Counted from the stretch's first letter, positions 52,125 through 61,078 are shown. The stretch: 64,000 nt of DNA from CAVTWH01 sp963850915 (GCA_963850915.1 CAWKND010000010.1:1-64000), one strand, 5' to 3'. A program made the numbers and translations. Notes: generated by a model not told the origin, from the letters alone.

Positions 52125-52532
52125 CTACTCGTCCCGCCCCGGCAGGCCGATGCCCAGCTCGGCGCGGGTGGCGGGGGCGAGCAGCCCGATCACGCCGAGG
52201 ATCACCACGACCAGCAGCGGTACCCCCACCCACGGCGTACCGCCACGGGCGATGTACCAGCCGATCGGGATGAGCAGCAGCTGCAGTACCAGCGCGGGTC
52301 CCCGGGCGCCGCGACTGCGCTTGGCCAGCAGCCGGGCCAGCGCGGCGAAGAGTACGGCCAGCAGCACCACGACCACGACGGTGCCGATCGCACTCGCCGT
52401 ACTCACCGCCGACTCGGTCAACGCAGCCGCGGCCAGCAGTACCGCCACCGCCAACGCGCCGAGCGCCTCGACAATCAGTGCACCGATCGCCACCCAGAGG
52501 GTGATCGGCGGTGCGGTCCTGGTGTCACTCAC
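52125..52532 (-). CDS. Small four-helix membrane protein
   Basis: 135 residues from a GTG at 52532. Four hydrophobic segments (LWVAIGALIVEALGALAVAV, TASAIGTVVVVVLLAVLFAA, ALVLQLLLIPIGWYIA, GVPLLVVVILGVIGLLAP). Such proteins are widespread in actinobacteria beside diacylglycerol kinase and are uncharacterised. It is divergent from the lipid kinase, with 37 nt between starts. Confidence 0.7.
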   Translation of the reverse strand: MSDTRTAPPITLWVAIGALIVEALGALAVAVLLAAAALTESAVSTASAIGTVVVVVLLAVLFAALARLLAKRSRGARGPALVLQLLLIPIGWYIARGGTPWVGVPLLVVVILGVIGLLAPATRAELGIGLPGRDE

Positions 52533-52569
52533 GCGGGTGAGGTTATCGCGGGGCGATAGAGTGCCAGCC

Positions 52570-53523
52570 ATGCGGGCGCTCCTGGTGGTCAACCACAAGG
52601 CAACGACCACCAGTGCCCGGATCCGGGATGTGCTGGTCCAGGCGCTGCGCAGCCAGACCGATCTACGGGTCGAGCACACCCGCCGCCGGGGGCACGCCGC
52701 GGAACTGGCCCGCAAGGCGGTCGCCGACGGAACCGACGTCGTGGTCGCGCTGGGCGGTGACGGCACGGTCAACGAAGTGGTCAACGGCCTTTTGACCGAC
52801 GGGATCAAACCCGACAACCCCGCTTTCGCGGTGGTACCGGGCGGCTCCACCAACGTGTTCGCCCGCGCGCTCGGCCTGCCCCGGGACTGGGTGGAGGCGA
52901 CCGGCGTGCTGCTGGAAGCGTTGCGGGAGAAGCGGGAGCGGCCGATCGGGCTGGGCCGGGCCAACGGCCGCTACTTCACGTTCTGCGCCGGCATGGGACT
53001 GGACGCCGAGGTGGTACACCGGGTGGAGCGGGCCCGGCTGCGTGGCCGTACCTCCACCCCGCTGCTCTACCTGCGCGCACTGAGCTCCCAGTACATCCTG
53101 GACACCAGGCGTGGCGAGGCACCGATCACCCTGCAGGTACCGGGTGAGGAGAGCACGTACGAGCTGGCCAACGTGATCGTGCAGAACACAGCGCCGTGGA
53201 CCTACCTGGGCAACCGGCCGGTACACGCATCCCCGGACGCCTCGTTCGACCTGGGCCTCGACGTACTCGGCATGCGCTCGCTGCACCTGCCGTCCACGAC
53301 TCGCACGATGCTCCAGCTCGTTTCCCGCCGTACCACCGACGAAGATGACGCGCAGCGACTGCTCGGCCCGCACGGTCGCCAGGTTGTCCGGGCCCACGAC
53401 ATCGCCGAGTTCACCCTGCGTGCACCCACCCCGATGGCTTTCCAGCTCGACGGCGACTATCTCGGTGAACGGGACGAAGTGCATTTCGCCAGCGCACCGG
53501 CCGCACTTCGGGTAATCTGCTGA
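52570..53523 (+). CDS. Diacylglycerol / lipid kinase
   Basis: 317 residues of the DgkB/YegS family, which phosphorylates diacylglycerol or related lipids at the membrane surface. VVALGGDGTVNEVVNGL holds the GGDGT nucleotide motif; FAVVPGGSTNVFARALGLP and FTFCAGMGLDAEVVHRVE are the other conserved blocks; the C-terminal lid ends FQLDGDYLGERDEVHFASAP. ATG at 52570. Confidence 0.88.
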   Translation: MRALLVVNHKATTTSARIRDVLVQALRSQTDLRVEHTRRRGHAAELARKAVADGTDVVVALGGDGTVNEVVNGLLTDGIKPDNPAFAVVPGGSTNVFARALGLPRDWVEATGVLLEALREKRERPIGLGRANGRYFTFCAGMGLDAEVVHRVERARLRGRTSTPLLYLRALSSQYILDTRRGEAPITLQVPGEESTYELANVIVQNTAPWTYLGNRPVHASPDASFDLGLDVLGMRSLHLPSTTRTMLQLVSRRTTDEDDAQRLLGPHGRQVVRAHDIAEFTLRAPTPMAFQLDGDYLGERDEVHFASAPAALRVIC

Positions 53524-53706
53524 ACTTGGGTCGTCGGCACTCGATTGGCAAACACCACGAGTAATCACGCGACACATGTCGAATATGCTGGTGTGTAGCT
53601 ACGCACCGTATTAGATTAACTACTGGTTGTTGCGAAGCATGATCTGGAACGCTCGACGCAAGCGGTGAGGTCGCTCACCCGTACAGGCTTTTTCCGTTCT
53701 CCCCTC

Positions 53707-53739
53707 TTGACATCACGGGAGTTCGTGAAAGTATTCACA
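53707..53739 (+). promoter_or_regulatory. whiB1 upstream region with CRP/FNR-like site
   Basis: TTGACA at 53707-53712 can be a -35 box. CGTGA-AAGTAT-TCACA at 53724-53739 fits the CRP consensus TGTGA-N6-TCACA except for the first base. M. tuberculosis whiB1 is known to be controlled by the CRP homologue Rv3676, so the site is in the expected place. The rest of 53524-53872 holds no gene. Confidence 0.6.
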
Positions 53740-53872
53740 AGCACACCGAGTTACGGCCACGTTGCCTGCTCACGCGTTATCGGTCATTCCGGGCCTCACT
53801 GCCGGTGACCGTGCCGCGAGATGCATAGAGAAGAGCGCAAACACCGCAATCGATCTGAGGAGTGTTGCCGCC

Positions 53873-54124
53873 ATGGACTGGCGTCACCGTGCTGTCTGCC
53901 GCGACGAAGACCCCGAGCTGTTCTTCCCGATTGGGACGTCCGGCCCGGCCTTGCTTCAGGTCGAGCAGGCCAAGGCGGTCTGCCGGCGCTGTTCGGTCGT
54001 TGACGAGTGCCTGCAGTGGGCGCTGGACAGCGGCCAGGACGCCGGCGTCTGGGGCGGGATGAGCGAGGAAGAACGCCGCGCCGTTAAGCGCCGTGGCGGC
54101 GTGCGCGTACGCGCCTCACTCTGA
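53873..54124 (+). CDS. whiB1: WhiB1-family iron-sulfur regulator
   Basis: 83 residues. Fe-S ligands C9, C37, C40 and C46 occupy the same positions as in M. tuberculosis WhiB1; the helix-turn motif GVWGGMSEEERR follows, and a basic tail (KRRGGVRVRAS) contacts DNA. The cluster reacts with nitric oxide in the family. WhiB1 binds sigma-A region 4 and is essential in mycobacteria. The gene lies a few kb from pdtaS, its direct neighbour in mycobacteria. Confidence 0.95.
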   Translation: MDWRHRAVCRDEDPELFFPIGTSGPALLQVEQAKAVCRRCSVVDECLQWALDSGQDAGVWGGMSEEERRAVKRRGGVRVRASL

Positions 54125-54159
54125 CCAACCGGGACCGCGAACCCGAGAAACACCTCACT

Positions 54160-54192
54160 GACACCCCGTGGACTTCAGTTCCCCGGGGTGTC
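54160..54192 (+). terminator. Terminator of whiB1
   Basis: GACACCCCG, loop, CGGGGTGTC, followed by TGTCATT. A 9-bp stem 35 nt after the whiB1 stop. Confidence 0.6.
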
Positions 54193-54281
54193 TGTCATTC
54201 CCGGATACCGCTTCATCCACCGGCTGTGGTTACACGCGGTAACTTTCACGCCAGGCATCTGTCGTGGGGCCACCGGTCACT

Positions 54282-55136
54282 CTAAGTTGCAAAGGCAGCG
54301 CAGCCGTCGGCCCGGTACAACACCGCGCGGACCAGCTCCGGGCTCGACCCGAGCGGCGGTGCCACGCTCATCACGCCCGCCGCGCGCGCCTGCTCGACCG
54401 CCCGGTCGTAGAGCCGGCCGGGGGCGAGGAAGTAGCTGGCCAGAGCGACCCGCGCCGCACCACCGGCGCGCAGCGCGTCGACCGCCTCGGTGACACTGCG
54501 ACCGGCCCCGGAGGCGTATCCGGCGAGTGCCGGTACGCCCAGCGCGGCGCCCAGCGCGGTGGCCGCCACGTCGACGGTGTGCAGCGCGTCGAGGTGCCGG
54601 GAGCCGGCGCCCGCAAGCACCACCCCGTCCACACCACCGATCACGGGCGCGCGGTTGATGAGCGCGGATACCAGTAGGTCGAGGATCTCGGCGTCGTCGA
54701 CTGCCCCACCGACAGGCCCCAGTACCGGCGCCAGCAGCACACCGGTCGCGCCGTCCGCCCGAGCGCGCGCCACCTCGCCGGGTACGTCCACCCGACCGTG
54801 GTAGGCCTCGGTCAGCAGCAGCGGTACCACCACCGCCGCCCCGCCGACCTCGGCCAGCGACGCGGCCAGCCGTGGCCCGGCGAAGTCCAGGAAAGCGGCG
54901 AGTACCCGCTGCCCCGGCCGGGCCGCCGCCACCGCGTCGCGCAGCGCCAGCGTGGCTCGGGCAGCAGCCGGATCCCGACTGCCGTGCGCCACCAACACGA
55001 TCGCCTGCGCGCGGCCGGCGGCCGGTGCGCCACCGCCGACCGCGGTCGCCAGGAAGGCACCAGCGATCGCCGGCGCGTTGCTGGTCGGCCCGCTGTCGGT
55101 CGGCAGTGCACTCGCGCAGGCTGGGGCAGGGGTCAC
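54282..55136 (-). CDS. Sirohydrochlorin chelatase (CbiX-type)
   Basis: 284 residues with two CbiX-like halves. IVLVAHGSRDPAAARATLAL contains the catalytic His of the N-terminal half, and LLTEAYHGRVDVPGEVARAR the second metal-site His. Inserts iron into sirohydrochlorin to make siroheme, the cofactor of the sulfite reductase encoded three genes upstream; cobalt insertion is the alternative. The GTG at 55136 overlaps the cysH stop (GTGA). Last gene of the sir operon. Confidence 0.82.
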   Translation of the reverse strand: MTPAPACASALPTDSGPTSNAPAIAGAFLATAVGGGAPAAGRAQAIVLVAHGSRDPAAARATLALRDAVAAARPGQRVLAAFLDFAGPRLAASLAEVGGAAVVVPLLLTEAYHGRVDVPGEVARARADGATGVLLAPVLGPVGGAVDDAEILDLLVSALINRAPVIGGVDGVVLAGAGSRHLDALHTVDVAATALGAALGVPALAGYASGAGRSVTEAVDALRAGGAARVALASYFLAPGRLYDRAVEQARAAGVMSVAPPLGSSPELVRAVLYRADGCAAFAT

Positions 55137-55849
55137 GCCGGGTGCAGGCCGCACTCGGTCTTGTCGAACATCGCCCAGCGACCGGCGCGGGCGTCCTCGC
55201 CCGGCTTGGTCCGCCGGGTGCACGGCCAGCAGCCGACCGAGGCGTACCCCTGACCGATGAGCCCGTTCACCGGCACGTTGTACCGGGCGATGTAGGCCTG
55301 CACCTCGGCCTCGGTCCAGTAGGCCAGCGGAGCCAGCTTCACCTTGCCGCGCGCCCGTTCGAAGCCGACGACCGGCGTGTTGGCCCGGGACGGCGACTCG
55401 TCACGGCGCAGCCCGGCGGCCCAGGCGTCGTAGTCCTCCAGCGCCTCGCGCAGCGGCTCCACCTTGCGCAGCGCGCAGCACTCGTCGGGGTCGCGGCCGA
55501 ACAGCCGGGGGCCGTACGTACCGTCCTGCTGGCCGACCGTCAGCTTGGGCTTGATCGAGCGCACGTTCACCGGCATGGTCGCCGCCACGTGGTCACGGAT
55601 GTCCAGCGTCTCCTGGAAGTGCAGGCCGGTGTCCAGGAAGATCACGTCGATTCCGGGGGCGACCTGCGACACCACGTGGATGAGTACCGCGTCGGCGAAC
55701 GAGCTGGTGACACAGAACCGGGTACCGAACTTGTCCAGCGCCCACTCGACGATCCGGTGTGCACTGGCACCTTCGAGTTCGGTCGTACCCTGCTGGACCA
55801 ACTGCTCCAGGCGCTCGGTCTCCGGACGAGCCAAGGTGATCAGGCTCAC
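55133..55849 (-). CDS. cysH: Phosphoadenylyl- or adenylyl-sulfate reductase
   Basis: 238 residues. Reduces APS (or PAPS) to sulfite. FCVTSSFADAVLIHVVSQ is the PP-loop-like substrate site, and the two Cys pairs CCALRKVEP and GCWPCTRRTKPG mark the [4Fe-4S] type, which uses APS. The catalytic Cys is in KTECGLH near the C-terminus. GTG start 3 nt after the stop of the zinc-ribbon gene. Confidence 0.92.
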   Translation of the reverse strand: MSLITLARPETERLEQLVQQGTTELEGASAHRIVEWALDKFGTRFCVTSSFADAVLIHVVSQVAPGIDVIFLDTGLHFQETLDIRDHVAATMPVNVRSIKPKLTVGQQDGTYGPRLFGRDPDECCALRKVEPLREALEDYDAWAAGLRRDESPSRANTPVVGFERARGKVKLAPLAYWTEAEVQAYIARYNVPVNGLIGQGYASVGCWPCTRRTKPGEDARAGRWAMFDKTECGLHPA

Positions 55850-55852
55850 GGG

Positions 55853-55993
55853 TCACACCACCATTCCAACGAATTTCACGGTGAACACTCGCGTGCAGGA
55901 GCGGCACTCCCAGGTGCCATGTGTCTCGCCATGCGGCCACAGGTCGGTTTCCCCGCAGTAGGGGCAGTACTGCGGCGCGATTCGCTCACTCAT
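55853..55993 (-). CDS. 46-residue zinc-ribbon protein of the sulfur operon
   Basis: MSERIAPQYCPYCGETDLWP then HGETHGTWECRSCTRVFTVK and FVGMVV. Two CxxC pairs (CPYC and CRSC) 20 residues apart form a rubredoxin-like or zinc-ribbon knuckle. It sits between sir and cysH with 27 and 3 nt spacing, so it belongs to the operon; small frames of this kind occupy the same position in other actinobacteria as far as I recall. Possible roles: electron transfer to Sir or CysH, or a metal-binding stability factor. No function is established. Confidence 0.75.
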   Translation of the reverse strand: MSERIAPQYCPYCGETDLWPHGETHGTWECRSCTRVFTVKFVGMVV

Positions 55994-56020
55994 GCGCCGA
56001 CCCGCAAGCTCTCGACGACC

Positions 56021-57697
56021 TCATCGCAGTGCCGCCTCTTCTGCCCGGGTGACCCAGGCCGCGAAGCTCTCGCCGTCGGTGCGCTGGTCGGCGTACTGGC
56101 GGGCGAGCCGCTCGACGTAGTCGTTCAGGTCGGCCGCGGTGGTCTTCAGACCGCGCAGTTTGCGGCCGAAGTTGGCCTGGTCGGAGCTGGCCATCGTGAG
56201 GCTGCCGCCCAGGTGCACCTGGAAGCCCTCGACCATCTCGCCGCCGGGGCCGGGTACCAGCTGGCCCTTCAGCCCGATGTCGGCGATCTGGGTACGGGCG
56301 CAGGCATTGGGGCAGCCGTTGACGTTGACGGTGATGTCCACGTCCAGCCCAGCCAGCCGGCGCTCCATCTCGCTGACCAGGTCGGCCGCCCGGCCCTTGG
56401 TCTCGACGATGGCGAGCTTGCAGTACTCGATGCCGGTGCACGCCATGGTGGCCCGGCGCCAGGACGAGGGGTTGGCCTCCAGCCCGATCCCGCGCAGCGA
56501 GCCGACCAGGTCATCCACCCGCTCCGGCGTCACGTCGAGGACGAGCAGCTTCTGCTGGGCGGTGAGGCGTACCCGGTCGGAGCCGTGCGCCTCGACGATG
56601 TCGGCGAGCTGGTTCAGTACCGAGCCGCTGACCCGACCGGCGATCGGTGCCGCGCCCACGTAGAACTTGCCGTCCCGCTGCTTGTGGATGCCCACGTGGT
56701 CGTACGCCCGCTCGGGCAGGGTCGGGGCCGGGCCGTCGATGAGCTTGCGGTGCAGGTACTCCGTCTCGAGGATCTCCCGGAACTTCGCCGGTCCCCAGTC
56801 GGCCATCAGGAACTTCAGCCGCGCCCGGCTGCGCAGCCGCCGGTAGCCGTAGTCGCGGAAGATGCTGATCACGCCGAGCCAGACGTCGGCGATCTCGGCC
56901 AGCGGGATCCACGCGCCCAGCCGCTTGGCCAGCATCGGGTTGGTGGACAGGCCGCCACCGACCCACAGGTCGAAGCCCGGCCCGTGCTCCGGGTGTACGA
57001 CGCCGACCAGCGAGATGTCGTTGGCCTCGTAGGGCAGGTCGGGCAGCCAGCCGATGGAGGACTTGAACTTGCGCGGCAGGTTGGACAGCGACGGGTCGCC
57101 GACGTACCGCTCGACGATCTCCCGGATCGCCGGGGTGGCGTCGATCAGCTCGTCCTCGGCGATCCCGGCCACCGGGCTGCCGAGTACGACCCGCGGCGAG
57201 TCACCGCACGCCTCCGTGGTGGAGAGGCCGACCGCCTCCAGCTCCCGCCAGATGGTCGGGACGTTCTCGATCTCGATCCAGTGCAGCTGGATGTTCTGCC
57301 GGTCGGTGATGTCGGCGGTGTCCCGGCCGAAGCGCTCCGAGATGCTGGCGATGGCCCGCAGCTGAGCCAGGTCGAGCTGGCCGCCGTCGACCCGGATGCG
57401 GAGCATGAAGTACGAGTCGTCCAGCTCCTCGGGCTCCAGCACGGCGGTCCGGCCACCGTCGATCCCGGGCCGGCGCTGCGTGTAGAGGCCGTACCAGCGC
57501 ATCCGGCCGCGCAGGTCAGCCGGGTCGATGGAGGCGAACCCGCGGTGGGCGTAGATGTTCTCGATCCGCGCCCGTACGTTCAGCGGGTTGTCGTCCTTCT
57601 TGCTGCGCTCGTTGGGGTTGAGAGGTTCGCGGTGGCCGAGCGCCCACTGCCCCTCGCCACGCGGGCGTCGCGCGGGAGCCGATGGGGTAACCGTCAT
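56021..57697 (-). CDS. sir: Ferredoxin-dependent sulfite reductase
   Basis: 558 residues. Reduces sulfite to sulfide with siroheme and a [4Fe-4S] cluster. The cluster/siroheme Cys motifs are MACTGIEYCKLAIVETK (C-x5-C) and VNVNGCPNACARTQIA (C-x3-C). Siroheme and sulfite Arg/Lys motifs include DITDRQNIQLHWIEIENVPT and NLPRKFKSSIGW. Assignment as sulfite (SirA/NirA-type) and not nitrite reductase rests on linkage with cysH and the chelatase. First structural gene after the leader at 57810. Confidence 0.92.
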   Translation of the reverse strand: MTVTPSAPARRPRGEGQWALGHREPLNPNERSKKDDNPLNVRARIENIYAHRGFASIDPADLRGRMRWYGLYTQRRPGIDGGRTAVLEPEELDDSYFMLRIRVDGGQLDLAQLRAIASISERFGRDTADITDRQNIQLHWIEIENVPTIWRELEAVGLSTTEACGDSPRVVLGSPVAGIAEDELIDATPAIREIVERYVGDPSLSNLPRKFKSSIGWLPDLPYEANDISLVGVVHPEHGPGFDLWVGGGLSTNPMLAKRLGAWIPLAEIADVWLGVISIFRDYGYRRLRSRARLKFLMADWGPAKFREILETEYLHRKLIDGPAPTLPERAYDHVGIHKQRDGKFYVGAAPIAGRVSGSVLNQLADIVEAHGSDRVRLTAQQKLLVLDVTPERVDDLVGSLRGIGLEANPSSWRRATMACTGIEYCKLAIVETKGRAADLVSEMERRLAGLDVDITVNVNGCPNACARTQIADIGLKGQLVPGPGGEMVEGFQVHLGGSLTMASSDQANFGRKLRGLKTTAADLNDYVERLARQYADQRTDGESFAAWVTRAEEAALR

Positions 57698-57735
57698 TGC
57701 GGGCGTCCTTCAAGATCGTGGACGCGCGAAGCACA

Positions 57736-57750
57736 ACCCGCTCAGCGGGT
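57736..57750 (-). promoter_or_regulatory. Hairpin between leader peptide and sir
   Basis: ACCCGC-TCA-GCGGGT on the transcript of the minus strand, between the leader stop (57810) and sir (57697). A candidate attenuation element. Confidence 0.35.
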
Positions 57751-57809
57751 CAGGATCCAGGCAGACGGCCCGGCGCTTCACGCGCCCTTAACAATTCGGG
57801 GCGGTGGCG

Positions 57810-57893
57810 TCAGGCCTGACACATCGCGCTACGTACACGGCCGTAATCCACGTGGCGACGAGCCACGAAGCGGCGGTGTACGACGGAGGTCAC
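57810..57893 (-). CDS. Cysteine-containing leader peptide of the sir operon
   Basis: 27 residues from GTG: VTSVVHRRFVARRHVDYGRV then RSAMCQA. The RRHVDxxRVxSAxC core matches the leader before ssuC at 29921 and the general pattern of actinobacterial sulfur-gene leaders. The Cys codon lies three codons before the stop. Likely acts as a cysteine sensor through ribosome stalling. The start is not certain; in-frame alternatives are few. Confidence 0.65.
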   Translation of the reverse strand: MTSVVHRRFVARRHVDYGRVRSAMCQA

Positions 57894-57940
57894 GGTTACT
57901 AGGTTCGCACAGCGCGCGGTGCGGTACCAGCGTGTCGGTC

Positions 57941-57965
57941 ACCACTCCCACCTCGTGGGAGTGGT
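57941..57965. promoter_or_regulatory. 25-bp palindrome upstream of the sir leader
   Basis: ACCACTCCCAC-CTC-GTGGGAGTGGT, perfect 11-bp arms with a 3-nt centre. It lies 48 nt before the sir leader and 118 nt before the divergent glycosyltransferase gene. Could be an operator for a sulfur regulator or a transcript hairpin. Not seen upstream of the ssu operon. Confidence 0.5.
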
Positions 57966-58082
57966 ACGTGGCCATCGACGGCGCCAACCACCCGGCCACT
58001 CGCTCGTTAAGAGAATGTGTACGCCCCCTCGCGCTCGACCGTTTCGGCCGCCCCACCGCGGCCGGCCCCCTACCGTGAACCC

Positions 58083-59582
58083 ATGGGCGAGGTGACCCTG
58101 GTGCCACCGGCGCCGGTACCCACCGCGCCACCGAAGACCGGCGGCCGCCCGTGGACCGGCCGGGTCTGGCGTGTCTGCGCCCGCTTCTACTGGGCCTGGC
58201 CGGCGCTGTTGACGCTGGTCCTCGGCTTGTGGCGGGCGCGCCGGCCGGCGCTGTGGGCCGACGAGCTGGCCACCTGGGGAGCCGTCCGGCTCAGCTGGGG
58301 ACAGCTGTGGCAGCTGCTCGGCCACATCGACGCCACGGTCGGCCCGTACTACCTGGGGCTGAAGCTCTGGACCGAGGTTGCCGGTACCGGAAATCTCGCT
58401 CTTCGACTGCCTTCGATCGTGGCCATGGCCGTGGCCGCCGGGCTGGTCGCGGTGCTCGGCGCGGAGCTGGCCGACACCGCCCGGCGGCGCGCCGGCACGC
58501 TCGCCGGGGCGCTCTTCGCGATCGTCCCGGCCACTTCCCGGTATGCCCAGGAGGCGCGGCCGTACGCCTTCACGATCCTCTTCGCCTGCCTGGCCACCCT
58601 CGCGCTGCGCCGGCTGCTGGCCCGCCCGGGTCCGCTGCGCGCGACCGGGTACGCCCTGTGCATCGTCGCGCTCGGCGCCGCGCACCTGCTCGCCGTACTG
58701 CTGCTCGCCGGGCACGCGGTCGCCGTGGTGCAGGCGCGGCGCCGGCCGGCGGTGGTCGCGTGGGCGGTCGGGGCCACCGCGGCACTGGTCGCACTGCTGC
58801 CACTGGCCATCCTCGGCGCCCACCAGCGCAGCCAGATCTCCTGGATTCCCGAGGTCACCTGGCGGTCGCTGCTGTCGGTACCGGACACCATCTTCGTGGC
58901 AGCTGTGGTCGGTGGGGCGGTCGTGGCGTTGGCGGTGCTCGCGGTCGATCGCCGACCGGCGGCCGTGCTGCTGACGGCGTGGGCGCTGGTACCCCCGTTG
59001 GCACTGTTCCTGATCGCCCAGGTGCAGTCGGTGTTCTGGGCCCGGTACCTGCTGTTCACACTGCCGGCTTGGGTACTGCTGGCCGCCCGTACGCTCGGCC
59101 GGCTCAGTCTCCGCCGGGCAGCCACGGTACTGGCCGTGGTGGCCGCGCTGGGCTTCGCCAGCCAGCTCGGCATCCGGGTACCGGCCGGGCACAGCCACGC
59201 CACCTCGGCGGCGGGCGCCATCATCGCCGCCAACGAGCGCCCCGGCGACGGGCTGGTGGTGGCGCTGCACGAGTCCCCCGAGCCGTGGGAGGCACGGGAC
59301 ATCGTGGCCCGGTACGTGCCCGCCGACCGCCGGCCGGTGGATGTGTTCGCGGTGACCCCGCAGCGGACCGACGGCCAACTGCTCGCCACCGAGTGCGCCG
59401 ACCTCGCCCGCTGTCTGGACGCGGTCGATCCGGCGCGCATCTGGGTCATCCGGTTCGAGACGCAGACCGATCCGCTGGCCAACCTCGGTCAGCCGAAGGA
59501 GGAGCTGCTCCGCGCCCGGTACCACACCCAGCAACTCTGGCTGGTCCGCGGCCTCACCGTCGCCCTCCTGGTCCGCAACTGA
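58083..59582 (+). CDS. GT-C fold membrane glycosyltransferase (PMT/ArnT-like)
   Basis: 499 residues with about ten to twelve membrane helices. The first exterior loop has ALWADELATWGAVRLSWGQL, with the Asp-Glu pair typical of polyprenyl-phosphate sugar-dependent GT-C enzymes, and ATSRYAQEARPYAFTILFAC is the second loop motif. The C-terminal soluble part (IIAANERPGDGLVVALHESP onward) faces outside. Probably adds a sugar from a lipid carrier to a cell-envelope glycan or protein. ATG at 58083, in front of the pdtaS gene it converges with. Confidence 0.8.
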   Translation: MGEVTLVPPAPVPTAPPKTGGRPWTGRVWRVCARFYWAWPALLTLVLGLWRARRPALWADELATWGAVRLSWGQLWQLLGHIDATVGPYYLGLKLWTEVAGTGNLALRLPSIVAMAVAAGLVAVLGAELADTARRRAGTLAGALFAIVPATSRYAQEARPYAFTILFACLATLALRRLLARPGPLRATGYALCIVALGAAHLLAVLLLAGHAVAVVQARRRPAVVAWAVGATAALVALLPLAILGAHQRSQISWIPEVTWRSLLSVPDTIFVAAVVGGAVVALAVLAVDRRPAAVLLTAWALVPPLALFLIAQVQSVFWARYLLFTLPAWVLLAARTLGRLSLRRAATVLAVVAALGFASQLGIRVPAGHSHATSAAGAIIAANERPGDGLVVALHESPEPWEARDIVARYVPADRRPVDVFAVTPQRTDGQLLATECADLARCLDAVDPARIWVIRFETQTDPLANLGQPKEELLRARYHTQQLWLVRGLTVALLVRN

Positions 59583-59583
59583 C

Positions 59584-61078
59584 CTATCTCTGGCGGGCCA
59601 GGGGTACGTCGAGGGTGACCTCGGTACCGCCTTCGGGGCGGGTGTGCAGTTCGATGGCGCCGCGCAGTTCGCCGGCCACGAGGGTACGCACGATCTGCAG
59701 GCCGAGCCGCTCGCTGGCCTCCAGGTCGAAGTCGTCGGGCAGCCCCTTGCCGGTGTCCACCACGCTGACGTGCAGGCGCTTGCCGACCCGCTCCGCCCGG
59801 ACGGTGACCGAGCCGCCGGTGGTACCCGGGGCGAAGCCGTGCTCGACCGAGTTGAGCAGCAGCTCGTTGAGGACCATCACCAGGGGCGTGGCGATCTCGG
59901 CGGGGAGTACCCCGAAGGTGCCTTCGCGTTTGATCGTGACCCGCGCGTCGGTGGCGGCGACATCGGTGGCGCCGAAGGCCACCCGGTCGACGATCCCGTC
60001 GAACTCCACCACCTCGTCACTGGACATCGAGAGCGTCTCGTGAACCAGCGCGATCGAGGCGACCCGGCGTACCGACTCCTCCAGCGCGGCGCGCGCGGCC
60101 GGAGCCCGGCGGGCCTGCAGGCGCAGCAGCGCGGCCACCGTCTGCAGGTTGTTCTTCACCCGGTGGTGGATCTCCCGGATGGTGGCGTCCTTGGTGACCA
60201 GTGCCCGGTCCCGGCGGCGTACCTCGGTCACGTCCCGGACCAGCACCAGCGCTCCGATGGGTACGCCGGCCGGCATCAACGGCAGGGCGCGCATGAGTAC
60301 CGTGGCGCCCCGCGCGTCGATCTCCTTGCGTGGCGGACCGTCCCCGCGCAGCGCGGCGAGGATGCGGGTACTGCCCTCGGAGCCCTCCAGCGGATCGTCG
60401 GCCAGCCGCTTGGTGAGCGCCGCCAGGTCCTCGCCCAGCAGGTGGGCGGGGTGTCCCAGGCGACGGTAGGCGGACTGGGCGTTCGGGCTGGCGTAGGTGA
60501 CCTTGCCGCTGGCCTCCAGCCGGATCAGCCCGTCCCCGACCCGGGGCGCGCTGGTCGTCTCGCCGACGTGCCGGGCCTGCGGGAAGGTACCGTCGGCCAC
60601 CATCTGCGCCAGGTCGTCGGCGGTGGTCAGGTAGTTCAGTTCCAGCTGGCTCGGGGTACGCGCGGTGGACAGGTTGGTGTCCCGGCCCACCACCGCGATC
60701 ACCCGGTCGCTTCCCTTGCGGCGTACCGGAATCGCCTCGTGCCGGGCCGGCGTGTCCCCGTACCAGACCGGGTCGCCCTCGCGCCAGATCCGCCCCTGGG
60801 TACGGGCGATGTGCAGGTGCGACACCTCGGGACCGTGCGAGGCCTTGCCCACCTGGTCGTCCTGGTATGCCGTGGAGGCGGTGTTCGGGCGTACCTGCGC
60901 GACGCAGACGAACTGCAGCGTGCCGTCCCGGACCGGTACCCACAGCAGCAGGTCGGCGAAGGACAGGTCGGCGAGCAGCTGCCAGTCACCGGCCAACCGG
61001 TGCAGGTGTTCGATGTCGAGGGCATCGAGATCGGCATGCTCTTCGACGAGATCGCGCAGCGTGGACACGCCCTCCAGC
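59584..61078 (-). CDS. pdtaS: PdtaS-type sensor histidine kinase
   Basis: 497 residues, soluble: no membrane helix. The N-terminal GAF-like domain (LADLSFADLLLWVPVRDGTL) is followed by a PAS domain (LIRLEASGKVTYASPNAQSA), then a HisKA_2 phosphoacceptor helix REIHHRVKNNLQTVAALLRL and a HATPase with LVMVLNELLLNSVEHGF and DTGKGLPDDF. This order is that of mycobacterial PdtaS, which signals to the ANTAR antiterminator PdtaR; no PdtaR gene is in the window. GTG at 61078. Confidence 0.88.

Noticed and set aside
54872..58078. A 1068-codon open frame on the plus strand opposite the sir operon
   Set aside because: The minus-strand genes there (chelatase, cysH, sir) carry clear catalytic motifs; the plus frame is Arg/Pro/Gly-rich without any motif.
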